64,000 nt of DNA from Lagopus muta (GCF_023343835.1 NC_064439.1:41471508-41535507), one strand, 5' to 3'; shown: positions 10,362 to 25,700, numbered from the stretch's first letter. Notes: a model not told the origin generated them from the sequence alone. Program-made: numbers and translations.

Positions 10362-13300
10362 AATACTTGTGTATTGTCATATCAAAATCTGACACTTGCC
10401 CATATTCTATCCTGGTTCAGTATGATTCTGTCTCAGTAATTGATGGGGTCAGCTCCTAATTTTGGAGTTCATGCCTCTTTCCCTGCAGGAAGTTTTAGAC
10501 ACAAGCAGAATCTGGGAAAAAGCAGTCTCCTGGACACTGCCCCACAGCCTGCACAGCACTGCAAGGTCTTAGAGGGACCATTCTGTGCTGAATCAGTGTG
10601 AGCAGTAATGACATGTAGCACTGATTCTTAACTGATGCAGCTAGGCTGGACCAGTTGGTGTGTAACACTGGGAAACTAAGCTGAGCTGAACAGTAACACA
10701 AAGAGTTTACAGATCATGCTGGTCACTACACAACTGCAATTTCACTGCCTTACCCGGTTTCCAAATTTATTGAAAATCATATCAAATATTATCCTTTGCT
10801 TATGCAACTGTTAACACTTTAACTGTATAGGCATCTAAGCATTTGACAAACAGAAGGGTGAGACTGAGCTCAGTAAATATTACATGGTTATTCTACTTGG
10901 AGACGCCATTTCCCCAACATGGATTTGTTTCCTTAATATGCCTAATTGAATGCTCATGGAGATGACTTATGAACCCAATATAGGGAAATACAGGGATTAG
11001 GAAAGCATTGCTAATACAGGTTACACCAGAGGGCAGTAGCAATGTTTGAGAGTGGTATAAATCAGAGCCAAGTTCTTCCACATGATGATGACCACAGCAT
11101 GGAACATAGGAAGTGAAGACTGCTCAATATATTTGTGGAGGAGATAAAGCATTTCTCTACATTTATCTGTCTGGAAATTTTCAGTATGGATCAGCTCTCA
11201 ATTTCAAAAGACTTTTCCTAGTTCCGTCCTATTTCCATCCAAATGGAAGCAAAACTGTCAGCTTTTCTGTACTTTGTATGACCTACCTGCTTCTTCAAGT
11301 AGTAGCGATATATTTGGCATGTCTTCTGACAAGGTTATATGCTAAGAAAGATTCTCTCATTTTGTCTTACCTTTAGGTGCTGCCTCCAGGAAATTCAGCG
11401 TGATTAGCTTTCAAAACAGTTCCTCCCACACTGTGATGTTACTACAGTCTGAAATTTCTCATTAACTTCCATCATTATGAACAACAGTCTCCTGATCTCT
11501 ATCAGAAAGAAAGAAAAACACACAAAAAACCCACATTCATCAGTACAGCAAAGCAAAATTACAGAAAGCAGTAACTTATCCTTCCTTAACAGTGGCTTTC
11601 TTTTATAAAGTATGAAACCCAAATGCATTGTGCAATTGAGTATTTTTTCTAGGTTTATTTATTGCAAAGTGATTTGACAGGACTAATTCAAGAACATAAT
11701 GTAAATTAAAGTGTTTTGAAGGGCAATAGCCTTAACGCAGAGCAAAACTGGAAAATACTTCTGAAGCAGTGTTGTTCTGTACCCTTTTGGAGACTGGGAC
11801 AACTTCCAGAACTGGTGAGGGAGGCAGTGCTCCAAAAGGAGCCAGCAACTAGGGAGCCATTATAGTTTCCTCATACTTCATACTCTTCAAGAAATAATTA
11901 TTTTACACAAACAGATCTCAGAAGCTACAAAAATAACAATAATGGCTGTTTACTTAGTGAATATTTGTCTTGCTTTGTGTGCAGGGAGTGGGGTGAGTGG
12001 TTGTGGTCTTTTTCTTTGTATTTATACACAAATATTACACCTGTATACGGAAGGAAGGAGAGAGTTAAGGAAATAATGGACCATGAGGCTACAGCTAAAA
12101 GCAGCCTACAAACAATCAGTCTGGCTGTCATAAAGACATGGCAGGCAATTTGTTGACCCAATATGGCTTTCACATACTGAGTCGTTGTGTCTTTTCCCAA
12201 AAAGATAGCAAGGCTAAGTGTCAACTTTGAAAGAAAAATCATTTGTGATTTCAAATAGCTTTACAAACATCTTCCTTTTGTTCTGTTACCTTGATAATGT
12301 ACTCTGCTCTGATAACATAAAGTCTGTGCTTCAGAGAATTTTGTCAGTCCATGTTGTTCTTGATGTTAACAGAAAGATCCTACTAACAACACAAAAGACT
12401 CTGCAGCTTTGTGCTAGTTAAAACATGCAGAATGTGCTGGGCAATAATTCACTCGTTTTATTTTCTAATACTGCTATTTCAAAAACAATTTATGGCATTA
12501 CCACGAACAGTGGATTAGAATCAACAGATGCAGATAACTTTTGACAACAGCGGACATTTCTTTGCTTGAAATACTAGGTTTGTTTTTAATTTCTTACAGA
12601 GGATATATGAAGCTTGTTGCCCACAGGTCACTTCAAAGAGAAAGAGAGTAACAGATGAAAATGAAATACAAAGAATTTTGCCATTCTTTTCCTTGGACCT
12701 GACTTTGAAAATGCAGGCTAAGCCCATAAATTGTGTGCCCCTCTTAGAACTACAGCAGAAGCAGAGTAACTGCTACTACATAAGCTACAAAAGAATATTA
12801 AAAAAAAAAAAGATCTCTTTTCCCTTTAACAAAAATCTGAAGTTTCAGAATTCTCACTGTTAAAGCCCAGTCTCTCCTCAGCAGAGCCCAAGCAACAATT
12901 CCTCTGCTTTCTAAGCCTCCATAAGAAGCAGTTTAGGAAGAAGAATTGCAGTTAAATTTCATAGCAAACAGGTTCAAAAATACAGATAGAAATAAATTAC
13001 TGCCTCTAGTGAAATAAAAGGCAACATTTTTTATATCCTTTTAGATGCAGCAAGTAAACAAGGATAAAAACATTTTTGAACAGAATGAGACAGCCAGTTG
13101 TAGCTGCTTCCCAATGCAAAAAGATCAAGTTGTTTTTTTTCCCCATATTGCCTCAGCTTCCATAGTAGACGCCAGCAGAGAGCCTTCCCAGATCTGGCCA
13201 TTCTTATAGGAGAGTTAGTGTAAACCCTTTGAAAGGTTCATTGCAAAGCCAACACACCTGGACAAAACTGACCATCACACCTCCTTTAACAGCAATAATA

Positions 13301-13950
13301 TTTTTAAAAAAGCAAAAGAAAACCAATTAGAGAGGAAAATGTAAGACCCCATACTTACAAGATCATAGCCTTGGTGTATAAAACCAAATTTTAGGCACCT
13401 TCTCTTCTATTCTGTACTTGTTCCTATTTCTTCTTCTTATTCTGAAGCTGTATCAGCTTAAATTGTTTTCAATGTTTTATTTGCCAGATATTTTTGAGTG
13501 GAAGTTCAAGAGCTGTAAAGGGGGATTCATTCTTTTCCCACCAAAGGCAAGGGTAACATTTCTGCTGGCTTCCCAGACCTGAACAAGCAGAGAGTGCAAC
13601 GCTTATACAGCTGAGACATTGTTCATTATTCTCTTTAGCCTACAGTTTGTAGATCCTCTTCCCCTTCCTCATTCAAATTCACCTCTCAAAACTTTCAGAA
13701 CCATGTAAAGATTTTTCTTCTGTCACACAGTTTTGTCCTGGAATGAGGGACCATGGAGTTGTGGCCTGGCTCCAGCAGTTCCCTTCAGCTTCAGATGTGC
13801 ATCCAAGCTGTGCCAGCTTCTTGCAGAACTACAACAGAATGTTCTCCTTTTTCATTATTGGATGACGTTTTCTTCCCTGCTACATGACCTAGTAAACGTC
13901 TTGAGCATTTCAATTCCTGTGGAGAAAAAATAAATTTCTAACATATACTG

Positions 13951-14195
13951 ATCACAATCACAGAATTGTAGGGGTTGGAAGGGACCTCCAGAGATCATTG
14001 AGTCCAACCCCCCTTCCAAAGCAGGTTCCCTACACCAGGTCACACAAGTAGGCATCCAGGCAGGTCTTGAACATCTCCAGAGAAGGAGACTCCACAACCT
14101 CCCTGGGCAGCCTGTTCCAGTGCCAATCCCTAAATGCAGGAAGCAGTTTCATCTCTGTCTTCAGTGCAACAACTTCCACCTTGTGCGAGCCTGGG
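13951..14195 (-). mobile_element. CR1 LINE 3' fragment
   Basis: The + strand reads atcacaatcacagaattgta, then ggggttggaagggacct, 'gagtccaacccc', 'cctccctgggcagcctgttcc'. This is the reverse complement of the avian CR1 3' end, so the element is on the minus strand. The last part (after about 14130) diverges. Confidence 0.9.
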
Positions 14196-15064
14196 CTGTG
14201 CTACACTGCTAGCAGTTAGCTAAGGTTACCCTTCCATACATTAAAGAGTGAGTTATTTTGCAAGCAGTCTGCTTCAAAGCCACTCCAGCTATGCTTCAGC
14301 AAGCCTTCAAGACAGGCACATGCTTTTAAAATAGACAAATTGTGCTCAAGCTAATTCCACTAAATGCCATAATTTAATAATTACAATATATGCCATGGAG
14401 CCAAATTAGCATATAGATTATACAAATAGTTTGAGTCTATTTACATTATGATGCTTTGAAAATTTTAATGACTAACTTCAGAATAATTTTTTTTAAGTTT
14501 TATTTTGAAGCAAATTTTCCTTAAAAAAAAAAAAAAAAAAGGATTTAGTTGCAAAGTATAACAAATTTACAGCTGTCAAAAGCACAGCAAAAATGGCAGT
14601 CTGCCTTTATCCCAAACTGGAATTAAAATACAAGACAAGTAACTAAATTTACAAATGAAATACATACTTAGAGTTTACCTGCAGGACCCTGTCTTTAAAA
14701 TCACTGCACAGGAAAGAGGCTGTTTTTTTCATTTTGCAATGCGTAATGATTTTTTTTTAGGTTATGGTGCCCATTTTCGGGAGATATGTCTGCTAACACG
14801 TCCACTAGCAAAATAAATAAGCTAAAAGGAGGAATGATGCCACACAAAGTAAAACTTTATCATATACTTGATTTCGGGTTGAAATGTCATTTTGAAAGAA
14901 TTGTTAGCAAAGCCTTTCTACAAAATACAGCCAATTGTTAAGCTTTCCTAAATGATGCCATCCAACACCACAAAAAATATTTATTTCTCAATTGAAGCTA
15001 CCATATGGGTTCTGTAATAATAAGATTCTCAGATTATGGCTTCTCACCTTCATTAGCCACAGTC

Positions 15065-15110
15065 ACTCATCACAGGAACACAATGAACACTCATCACAGG
15101 AACAATAAAC
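15065..15110. repeat. Short tandem duplication, about 24-bp period
   Basis: cactcatcacaggaaca occurs twice in tandem, followed by imperfect copies of caatgaa/caataaa. Confidence 0.7.
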
Positions 15111-16626
15111 CTTATGAAACTCATGAGTTATGAATTTCCTGGTAAGGTTTAATAATGAGAAAAACTTTGAAAACCAAGCAATCCTTGATCCAAAGTGTTT
15201 AGGAACCACCTACTGAAAAATCTATACAGATTAAAAAATAAAGGCATCCTTTCTTGAATTTTGAATAGTCTTAAAATATTCTTAAGAAAATGTCTTTTTT
15301 GAGCAGCATTCTTAAATAATACTGTAGGTGATCATCTTACATTTGTTTTCAGAAAGGTAAAGTAATAGGTATCAAGTATGAATGACTTTCTTGTATCTCC
15401 TACATAGGCACCATCACACCAGGAGAGACCAAAGACAACAGGGAGAAAACAGTGAAGGGAAAGAGAAGTTGAAGTGAGTGCTGAATACTGGGTACAGATA
15501 GAGGGAAGGAGATGGGGAAGTCTGGAAGCTGTGGTCCTCCTCCCTTCCATCCATCAGGGGAAATGGACTCTTAAGGCCATTCACACAGTTAAGAACACTT
15601 GAGGCTTAGTATAGGATCCTATGGACAGAATATCTGGGAAATGCTAAAGTACCTGTTGAAGAGAAAATATTACTGCAGAGAGCTCAACAGAAGACACTGA
15701 GACAGACTGGAGAATGAAAGGAATGGTATGACTCAGACAATATGTGGATGATCTTAACTTTTAACATTTATAGAACTCTATTTAGAGGTCTCTACAAACT
15801 GTACTTTGCTTGCTTCAAAAAGCTTTATGACTAGAAATAATGTCATTCTTAGACTTATTTTATAGAGAGGAATTCAGGAGAGACAAGCTGAGCAATCTGC
15901 TTAAAGCCATTGAGCCAGTGAGCATCCAGGGCCTGCTCAAAAGAAATTTCTTTGGGAATTGGGGCCAAAAAAGAATTTGGCATAATGAATTACAAAAGCA
16001 GAAGTATAGATACACTCCAATGGAAAAGAAAAACAAAACACTCCAAGAGCAAACAAACTGCCCAGGAAACAGCTTGAAGAATGTACTTGCTGTAAGGCTT
16101 ACTTAACTATTTATGTGAGAGCTGAAGTCTTCTTTAAAATAATTATTCTGATTTTGCTGAGACAGCGTAGGTGAGGAGAGAAAAAAGGTAGGTGGAGAAG
16201 TTGAAAAGAGGATTAACTGGACAGAAAAGAGAAAGCAGTATTGTCTGGCTCTTGGTTCTGAGTTCATCCTCGTGGCTGTGCTATCATCTGGAAAAATTCG
16301 AAGCCCTAAGAAGTAGAAATTGAACAGGTAGGTTAGAACAATATAGATGCCTAGCAACTCTTCATATTTCAGCCTCATCCTTAAACTCCGAAAGAGAAAA
16401 ACGTCACAGACAAAAAGGAAATGAATTATGACTTGATTCAATGGAATGTAAATAGTAATTTGAAAACAAAGAGTGATGGGGTTTGTTGTGTCGTCACACA
16501 ACATTCCTCCTGGATTTGAAATTTGCCAGCCACAGTTCCACCCCTTTTGAAGTCCAGCCTCCCTTCCTGGCTGTTTAGCCCAAGCAGCTGTAGGAGCTCC
16601 AAGTACTTTTTTCATCTGCTGCCAGG

Positions 16627-16740
16627 ATGGGAGTGATATGGCTGCCCAACCCATCTCGGATTCTATGTTTTGCTTTTCATGTTACCTTCATTCTGTTTCA
16701 GCTAGCAACTGCAGAAAGAGAACTGAAGTTCGTGGTTGCA
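16627..16740 (+). CDS. ACP3: ACP3 exon 1 (signal peptide)
   Basis: The exon has 38 codons from ATG in context ccaggATGG. It contains the hydrophobic stretch [18 protein letters not shown], then ERELKFVVA up to donor GCA|GTGAGT. ELKFV is the mature N-terminus signature of PAP, and the exon joins in phase 0 to VFRHGDRSP in exon 2. Confidence 0.92.
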
Positions 16741-19700
16741 GTGAGTAGATTTGTTTTCTATTTAATTGTGGGATATGCAGGGAATTTGGTATGTCTGTCA
16801 AGTCAAACAAGGTGTGCAGTTCTTTAGCGTCTCTTTAGACTTAAAAATACAACCTTTTTTTTTTTTCTTACTAAATTTAAAGGCTTCTTAAGATAAGAAT
16901 GCCTGTAGCTGCAAGAATTTTCACCTCTTAATTCCTAGTTATTTTTTCAGTGTAAACAAACCACGTCGCTTTGTGGTAGAGGCATAGTGCACAGGGGCAC
17001 AGAGATCTTAAGTCTAGTTTATCTGTTCCATAGTCAGACTTTGTGATCGTGGCCTACCTTCTTTGTGCTTGGAAGCTGAAGCTTTTGATGGTATAAGGTG
17101 CTCTGAAATTGCAAAATAGAAGTCACCATAAAAATGGAAGCAGTTGCTCAGAACAACTGAATCAGGAACTGAATCAGGACAGTGTGCTAAGAAAAGGGCA
17201 TTTTCTGTAGAGATCTGAGATGGGTGTTGCATTTACTGTAGTTATTTTGAAACCAGACTGTAATTGTATTGTCCTGGTTCACTGCTCTTTTTAAAGTAAC
17301 TGGACAGTACTTCAGCATCAGTTTCCTCCATAGCTAAAGTAAATGAGAGATTAATTCAATAAAGTATTTTGGATGGTGAAGGTTCCATCACAACCCTTTT
17401 CATTCCAATTGGGGCTTTCTTTTGTAATGAGAAGGGTATACTGATATAGAATAGTTAGTTTAAAGTGATATTTTCAACATAAAGTTTTGAGGATTTGAAT
17501 TTACATATATAAATAGGAATTTTACTTTTAAGATGTTCTTCCACCCTTCTGTATTGGCTAGATTATGCAGATGTGCCACTTGGGGAGAGGCCAGAGTGCA
17601 CCAGAAAAACCAGTTTCTATTCCTGCTGAGCCCTATTGCTCTATCAGACCCTAAAGAAGGCAGGGACTCGACGCTAACTAATTCCATAACGTTCTGTATA
17701 TAGTAATATCCTTAAATGTTTCAGTGGTGAAAGGGGTAACTAGCTAGATGCAGGGGTCAATTCAGGCTGTCAGCATGCTTTGGAGAATTAACTCTCTGAA
17801 GAGAATGAGGCATTTACTGAATTGCAGTTACTGTGTGCTAACAAGCAATGCTACTGGAAAAAAATAGTTACAGGAAAGGCTTACCATTATGGAGATAAGA
17901 TCCTTCCTATCCTAAATCAGCTTCTTTATCACACTTGGGCAGCTATCTTCTCCACCTACCCAAAAGAGAAGAAAAAAAAAAAAAAAAAAGATAGCACTGT
18001 ATTTGATATGTACTCCATTTATGAATTATCAGAATTAATGTTAAAATTTGTATATTTAATTTTAAATATACATTTAAATGTCTTTCTTTTATCTTTGACA
18101 CTTTTTCTTAGATCGACCAATCTAGCTGAAAAGTTACAATAGATTCAGTCTTAGTATATACCTCCTTTCTCAAGGCATGGTTTCTGATTGCTCAATTCTG
18201 ATTGCTCAAAAAAGAATTTTGTCTTCTAAATTCACAGATTGAATTCACATGTGATCAGAATTACTAGCAGAAACAGAAAGGGAAACTAATAGAAATTGGC
18301 CCCAGAACATTTCATTGACATAATGGGATAAAATGCCAGGCTACAGTCGATGTAAGTCTACACCTTTCTGAGTTAATTCAGTGGCCGTTTTCCAGCTGTA
18401 TTGTCTGTAAGTTGCTATGTAGTCACCTGAGAGTATTATTGCACTGTGAAAAAGTGTCATTAATGACTTTTAAGAACTTTCTTAGCAGAATTGCACAATA
18501 TAAAACACATCTGCTAAGGAGGGTGGAACCAAACAAATTCCCTTTTGCTCACTTCCAGATTTGTGCTGAATTGCTCTCTTCTTGCATCTTCCACCTTTGT
18601 GCTGATTTTGTGTGTTTTAATTATTAGCCACAAGTACTTTGTGGTGAAAAGCTGTAACACCAGCCAATTTGTCAAAATGCTGTTTCAGGTTTCCTCCTCA
18701 CTTGTAGATATCAACCCTTACCATAATTCTTAGGCACCAACTTGGATGTAAGAGAAGGAAATAGCAACTATCTAGGACCATCAGGCATCCAGGTAGAAAT
18801 GCAATACTGATCTATTGTCTCTCTGTAAAGAAGTTCTGATCTGTAACTTCTGCTTCCAGACAGGCACTCATTTCAGCTATCATTTACACAAAGAGGTGTG
18901 GTTTTGGAAGTAGTGTGATTTCATCACGCCTTTCCTCAGAACAGGATGTGCTGACTAAGGATGTTATCTATCTAATCAACACAAGCCATTTGAAATCTTG
19001 ACTGAACATGCTCAGTATTTCTGCATCTATGATGGACTGGCAGCATGACTGGTTCCACAGATCTGTTCTTTTCCTTCTTATTGCTAGCTGCAATATAAGA
19101 AATCTTGTTTGAAGTTGAGTCTGTCAATAAAAATGTCCATGTGAGGTTCACTATTGAGCCACATTGTGCACTGCAATTAATGACGTTTTTGAATGAAGAT
19201 GTTTTATACACATATACGTGCCATATTCTCAGCTTTCCCCTCATCTACCCTTGTTTTTCTTCAACACGATCTTTCATCTGACAACAATAGGAGCAAGTGC
19301 TGGCCAAAGTCTGAGTCATGTGGCCATTTTGATCTGATGTGTTCACCCTCAGTATGCTGTAATAAAGAATGGGAGAACCCAAACATGAAATCAGCTTCAA
19401 GCTGCACTGGTGCTGAAGGAGACGAAATTCTGCATCTGATGCTTTTGAGAACTGAGGTCATGTAAAGTGACATATTGAGATGCTGAAGTGAACACACACA
19501 GGAGGTGTGCTTTCCACTTTTCATGTGTATTTTCCTTGTCTTCTTCTCCTTCTTGTTTGTCTTTTCTCCTTATATGATGCCTCCTTCTTCCTTTTCTCTA
19601 ATCCTGCCCTGTTGCAAGTCCTCTGGCAGGTCAGGAAGACAATCTGTAACCCAAGAGTAACTTTATTCTGCAGTGCACCAATATTTTTAATGTTACTGGA

Positions 19701-22700
19701 ATGACCAGTTCCAAATGCAGAGTGTTGAAAAATACATATTGCTGATAAGGCAGGCTTTGTAGGGATATGTTTTTCTTAACAGCATCAAGTAGCCTAACAA
19801 AGAAGACAAAATGCCCCCAAAAAAAAGTGTCCTGACACATAGCTGAACATTACTGAATGAGTTGGCCTTCTGTGTTGAGTAGCTGATGAGGTCATTATTT
19901 CATTTTCAATCATAACAGAAGCAAGGTCATTTTCAGAAGCAGCAAGGAAAAAAAAAAGTTTGAACACAAACAAAAATCAGCTATCTGATAAGTTTAGTCT
20001 TTCAGTTCCTAAAAGCAGGATTCTAGTCTTAGCAGTAGTTTTTGTTTCTTTCTTTTTACTTCCACATTAGTGTTAATATCATATTTATGTGTCACCATAC
20101 AATGCTGGTGCAAAAATTCAAATAAGGAAATGAACTTTTTTCTCTTTTGAGTAAACTTAAAGAAACTGTGCTGCTTTTTGAAGAGAACAATTCCCACTCT
20201 TTCCATTTCTCAATGTTAAAAAGAGAGAAAAAAAATCTTTTCCTTTAGATTGCCAGCTCCCACATATATTCTTATACTCACAAAATCACATAATCACAGT
20301 CGTGGGGGTTGGAAGGGACCTTAAGAGATCATGGAGTCCAACCCCCTGCTGAAGCAGGTACTGGCACGCTACTGGCTCATGGCCAACCTGTTGCCCACCA
20401 GGACACACAGGTCTTTCTCCTTATATCATATATTTGGATCCTTGTTTTTGCCTTCTCACCTCTGATCAGGTAAAATGCTACCTTGTTCTGGCTTATTGAA
20501 TGTTTTTCGGGGTTGACTGTTGTGAAACTGAAATATACACAGCAGGTTGTGTTGCATATTAAGTGTAAAGCATCACAAACTAGTATTTCAAATCTAACAC
20601 ATTTTTAGACTAATGAAAAAGGCTCACTTCTGGGCCAGGTTTTGATTTGTTACTATATATTGCCTAAAAATAGCAATCTAATCATGTCAGTTTGAATAAC
20701 TGTCAATTACTCATTAAAATGATTTTCTGTTGAGTTGGGTAATTTAACAAGAAAGTACACAGCTACATTTTAATTGGGAATTTAACCTTCATTCTTTACA
20801 GAGACATCAGGTTGTTCAGAAAAGCTAATTAATGCTACATGGCAATGTAGTATATCAGCATGTCAAAACACTAGAAATAAGCGCTAACACAAAAGTCCCC
20901 TCACTCATTTCTTACGTCTCCAACTGAATTGAGCACCAGACATTGTACCTCTTTGCCTGTTCTGCTGTTTTCTACAAGTTCAGTGAGAAATGATTGCAGA
21001 AAATGATCAGAGATTCCAGACTAGTAAAAAAAAAAAGCATGTACAGAATTAAAAATTGCATACAGAGATAAAAATAAAATATTTAATAATATTTTATGAA
21101 CTATTTTGCTATACTTGAACTCAGAATTATCTTCTTTTTTTTTAACTCAGCAATTCATTATGAATCAAATATTTTATTGATGCTAGTAAAAAAAATGACT
21201 TCTTGATTTAATGAGCAGTATTTATTTCAGGTTGACCACATTTTCAGTGAAGTTCAACTAGCAAATGTGGCACTGGCAAACAAACTCATGTCACTGATGT
21301 ATGAGAAGAATGATGTGGCTTAGTTAGGCAATGGGGAGTACTAATTATAATCAAGTTATATATCACTATATCAGTGTGTTATTATGAAATAAATGACACT
21401 TTAAGAACAAATATACCACACTTTCACATTGACTTTTTTTTTCTTCTTCAAAATCAGGAATTAATTTGGTTATTTGAACATTGATACAAGTGAAGGTAAC
21501 TGTTTCAAGTTTGGACCAGCATCCCTGGACTATTGCCTGGAACCCTATGGATTTGTATTCCAGTGTTTCTTTCCAGATGAAATTTTTGTGGAGTTCATTT
21601 TTTAAGTCTGTACATGGCATATTTAGGGAGAGTATGACAGACATTTTCAGAGCTATTTAATCGGGAATTGGTACTTTCCTTGTATGGTGGAAGAAAGATA
21701 CTAGAAGGCTCACTTAAAGTTTCTTGATGTACAAATCATGTGACTGCAAATATCAAACCAACATTCACCATGCTGGAATGTCCAGCCAACCAAACTCTTT
21801 GGTGTCACTGAAGTTAACAGGAAAATTTAAAGATGCTTTCTTAAATATTCTAGTAAATACGTGTAAAAATAGCAATAAATATTAAGTAAGCTAAAAGTGT
21901 AATAGATAAACTTTTACTTTTTTACATTATGGTATGAGCACGAAATTAAACATAAGAGTGCCTTGAAGGTACCACTACAAAAAAAGGAGTCTATAAAATT
22001 TCAAGTGCAGTGCTAAAGTAGTTAAATCCTCATATAAGCACACCAGGAACTGTTTTTAAATTTGGAGTGGTCAAGTGTCCAAAATTTAACCAAGCTTCTT
22101 GTATAGATGCCTAGCTATGAATGTAATCTGGGCATTGGCATTTTGGCTCATTAGATTTCTGAGTTCTAAATGAAAGAATAATCAGGATCATGCCCCCTGA
22201 ACTCCTATATAGAGTATCTATTTTTCTGTGTAAAGAACGTACTCTAATCCTATTTGACTAGGTTGCTGCTTACTTTCTAATATTCATATTTGAAAAATGG
22301 CACTGGAAGTAAAACTGTGTGATTGTTCCTCTAGCCAGGGAAGAATGGAATGCTAGCAGTAATTGATTTGCTTTGTTAACATGAATTTTATTAGGTTTTC
22401 CGGCATGGTGACCGATCACCTGTTGTAAACTTTCCAACTGATTTACACAAAGAAAGTGAATGGCCCCAAGGATTTGGACAACTTACCAAGGTATGTTAAT
22501 TTCAATAGTAGCACTTATATATGCTACAAAAATAGAAAGTGGCCAGATTTTGATGTGTACTCTGCAAACATCAGCAAATCCCAAATACTGACAGTTGCTA
22601 TTAGCAATCCTCAATAATTCATAAATGTTTGTGGAATATTATTCATCCAGCTTCTGTTAAACTGAAGTCTTATTCATCATAGCTACATAAATACCTTCTT

Positions 22701-25700
22701 ACAAACAACCACTTCCTGAGAGTTTGTCTACCTTCAAACAAATGACAAGCTTAAAGATTATCCATGATCAACCATCACTGAAGTTCTGATGACCACTAAA
22801 CACTGGGATCTATATTAGGATTAGTTAATTATACGTGCACACCAGGTCAAGTGATGAATCCGTATTTTGTAATTTTACTAGCATGCACCTACCCACAAAG
22901 AAAGGCAAGTCTTGTGGGAGAAAGCTGCGTCTGGGGACAGTGTGTCTTTTAATGAGACTGCCTTCAGCCCAGAGCTTCAGTAGGATATGCTGAACCTACT
23001 TAACATCAAGCCTTAGCTCTTTAGCTGTATTTGACATATGCAAATCTGGAGCAAAGAGAGGCCAATGCATTCTGTAGCAATACGTCATCATGATGCAGAA
23101 GCATGAATCAGAGACAATTCAGTATTTATTATTTGAAGGGAGGCTTGAAAGATCGATAAAATTCAGGCAGTCAGAGAACATGTTATGATCTCCCTGCAAG
23201 GAGCTTATAATATAATAAAAAATTTAACAAAAAGTTGCTGCTTTGGCATAGATTTTAGGGGGAGCTCTTTTTTCTATTCTATTATCTTTTTATCAACCAC
23301 AATAAGAATGTACTTCTCTGACAGCTAAAAGTTAAAGTTCTGCTCAGAGCATTTGAAATGAATAATAGAAAAGAGAGTGTGCAGTGGAGGACAACTGCAA
23401 TTGTACCAAACCAAAGGGAAAACAGTTATTTAAGACACGTAATGTAAACCACAAATTAATCATGTTGATCAAATATCATAGCAGTGACAATAATGAATAC
23501 AAGTTTATCGATCTTCCTTTTTCAGATGTCATTAACAGACATATTCTTTAGTGTTGATTATTAATATCTCCAGGAGCATTTACAGAGCTACAGCACTGTG
23601 GAAACAGTACTTTGTACAGAATCAGGTTCATTGCCTGTTCTGCAATAATGCTGGAGTCTTAAAATCTCAGATTGGTTTTTTTCATAAATATTTATAAGTA
23701 TTTGAGTTAAAAATTCTTTATCACCCACAAAATGCAGTATGTTGTACAAGTCGTTAACAGTAATGTACAAAGAAATTGCTGAAGATAAAAAAGAAAATAG
23801 AAAAGAAACATATTTAACATTCTCCAGTCATATTAATCTAATTGCCATCTGTATGCTTGCCTCACAGACTGGAATGCAGCAGCTCTTTGAACTTGGACAG
23901 TACACGAGGAAAAGATATTCAAACTTTTTGAACAGCACATACAACCGGAAAGAGGTATAAAGCAGAACTTGTCTGTAGGACAATTATCTGAAATAGCAGA
24001 ATGTTGGACTCTGTACAAAAAGGACATCATCATATTTCTTTCATTAATGCAAAATCCAGGTAACAGAAGAACCTTGAAAGTCACACTTTATGTCAAGGTA
24101 AAAACATGGAGTCGAGACTTTAACTTTAGGCTTCTACATTCAGTTTGGGTCTTCCACTGACCAGTTTTCCAGGCTTGAACAGCTCCACACCATCTAATAA
24201 ATTGGATATTTATCCATAGTGACCTAATATTTTTCTACTCTGTTTAAAGATGAGTATATATCTAGTAATGCGATGAGCCATGTTCACGTGCGTCATCCTG
24301 TGAACAAGAAGTCTCCCAGTTGTTAGAATGTGCTTGTCACATAGCACAGACTCATTGAGGGGAAACAGCACTACTGTTTTGGTCAGTGTCTGAGAGATGC
24401 AATGATGAGAAAGTATAAAAGACTATACCTTTGCCATGCCTCCAAGAGAAGTTTTATTACCCACTATGATTAAAAGTACCTTCATCCTTGAGGTACAGCA
24501 GATGCATCAGTGTAACCCTAAACATCAGAAAATGGAAAGCTTCATACTTTTAGAACATATGCTCTTGTTCTTTTTAGTTCAGATGGAAGGTTAGATTCCA
24601 AAGTTAAAGATGCACTGGCAATTTCGTTTATGCAAATGTAGTAGAGCCTTAGAAAGTTGTGTTATGGTTTCACTGCTCTGATTCTATGCAAAAGCAGAAG
24701 TGAAAACATGAAGCCAGGATTGTTGTTTCCTCTTTTTTTTTTCTTTTGTTGTTGTTTGTTTGTTTTTATTGTTGCCATTTATTTACTAACTCTTTGCCAT
24801 TTCATTCTCAGTTCTATATCCAAAGCACAGATTATGACCGTACCATTATGAGTGCCCAGTCATACCTTTCTGGCCTCTTTCCACCAACAAGCAGTCAAAT
24901 TTGGAACCCTGAGCTCCTCTGGCAACCAATTCCTGTTCATGTTGTAACAAAATCAACAGATCGGGTGAGTATTGTCTGGATGCTTCCTATAATGCCTTAG
25001 GATTTATCCAAGGGTTTTTTATTATTATTATTATTATTTTTTTTTTTTTTTTTTTTAAAGAAGACTATAGCAAACATTTTATATTCTCTTTGAGTTCAAT
25101 CTGATAGAAAACATCAACCATAGCTACTGGCTGACACACATAACTTAAAGTGTAATAGCTGCATGAAAATAAAATCCTCACTCTTGACACATTGCAGAAT
25201 ACCTGATGTGTCAACCACACACATTTTCTTCAAGCTCCAACATTTCTCCTGAAAAGGACATATTTGGACAGTATTACAAGGAAGCTGTCCAAAAACAGCA
25301 TAGAAAGGAAGTGCTTTTCTGAATATCATTCAGCTAGATGACATTCCCTTCCTTAGCAAGTTGATTCTTAGTATATTAAGGAATGGGATTTACATCAGCC
25401 ACTGTAATGACCTCTCAATTATTACTTTCCTGTTCTAGTAGCACTTAGGCACTCTAATTACAGACAGGGGTCCTTTTATGCTGTACAAACACTTAATGAA
25501 ACTAACATTTCCCTTACCGTTTGTAATAAGAGCAGTCCCATCTGAATGATTGGTCTTCTCGAAGTTTTGCTGTAAACAGGTCTTCCTGCTGACTCGGGTT
25601 TAGATTTTAGTATCACTGGCACCTGTGATAAGGAAAAAAAAGTTGTTGTGCTCAAAAGCAGCTACAAGGAGAAGGGGTTTCCACAGAATTAAGCAGCTAC

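Larger units (their letters stand above)
9633..16626. other. 3' UTR of copy 1 and intergenic spacer between the tandem phosphatases
   Basis: About 7 kb, AT-rich. It contains a CR1 tail near 13951, a 24-bp-period duplication near 15065, an A run at 14523-14540 and a possible MIR/L2-like fossil near 15755-15930. I see no recognisable coding exon and no copy 1 membrane-anchor exon. The promoter of copy 2 must lie in the last part, but I could not identify a convincing TATA box. Confidence 0.6.

Noticed and set aside
16103-16654. 183-codon open frame on the minus strand overlapping ACP3 exon 1
   Set aside because: It is antisense to a well-supported signal-peptide exon, has no recognisable domain, and its composition looks like translated AT-rich non-coding DNA.
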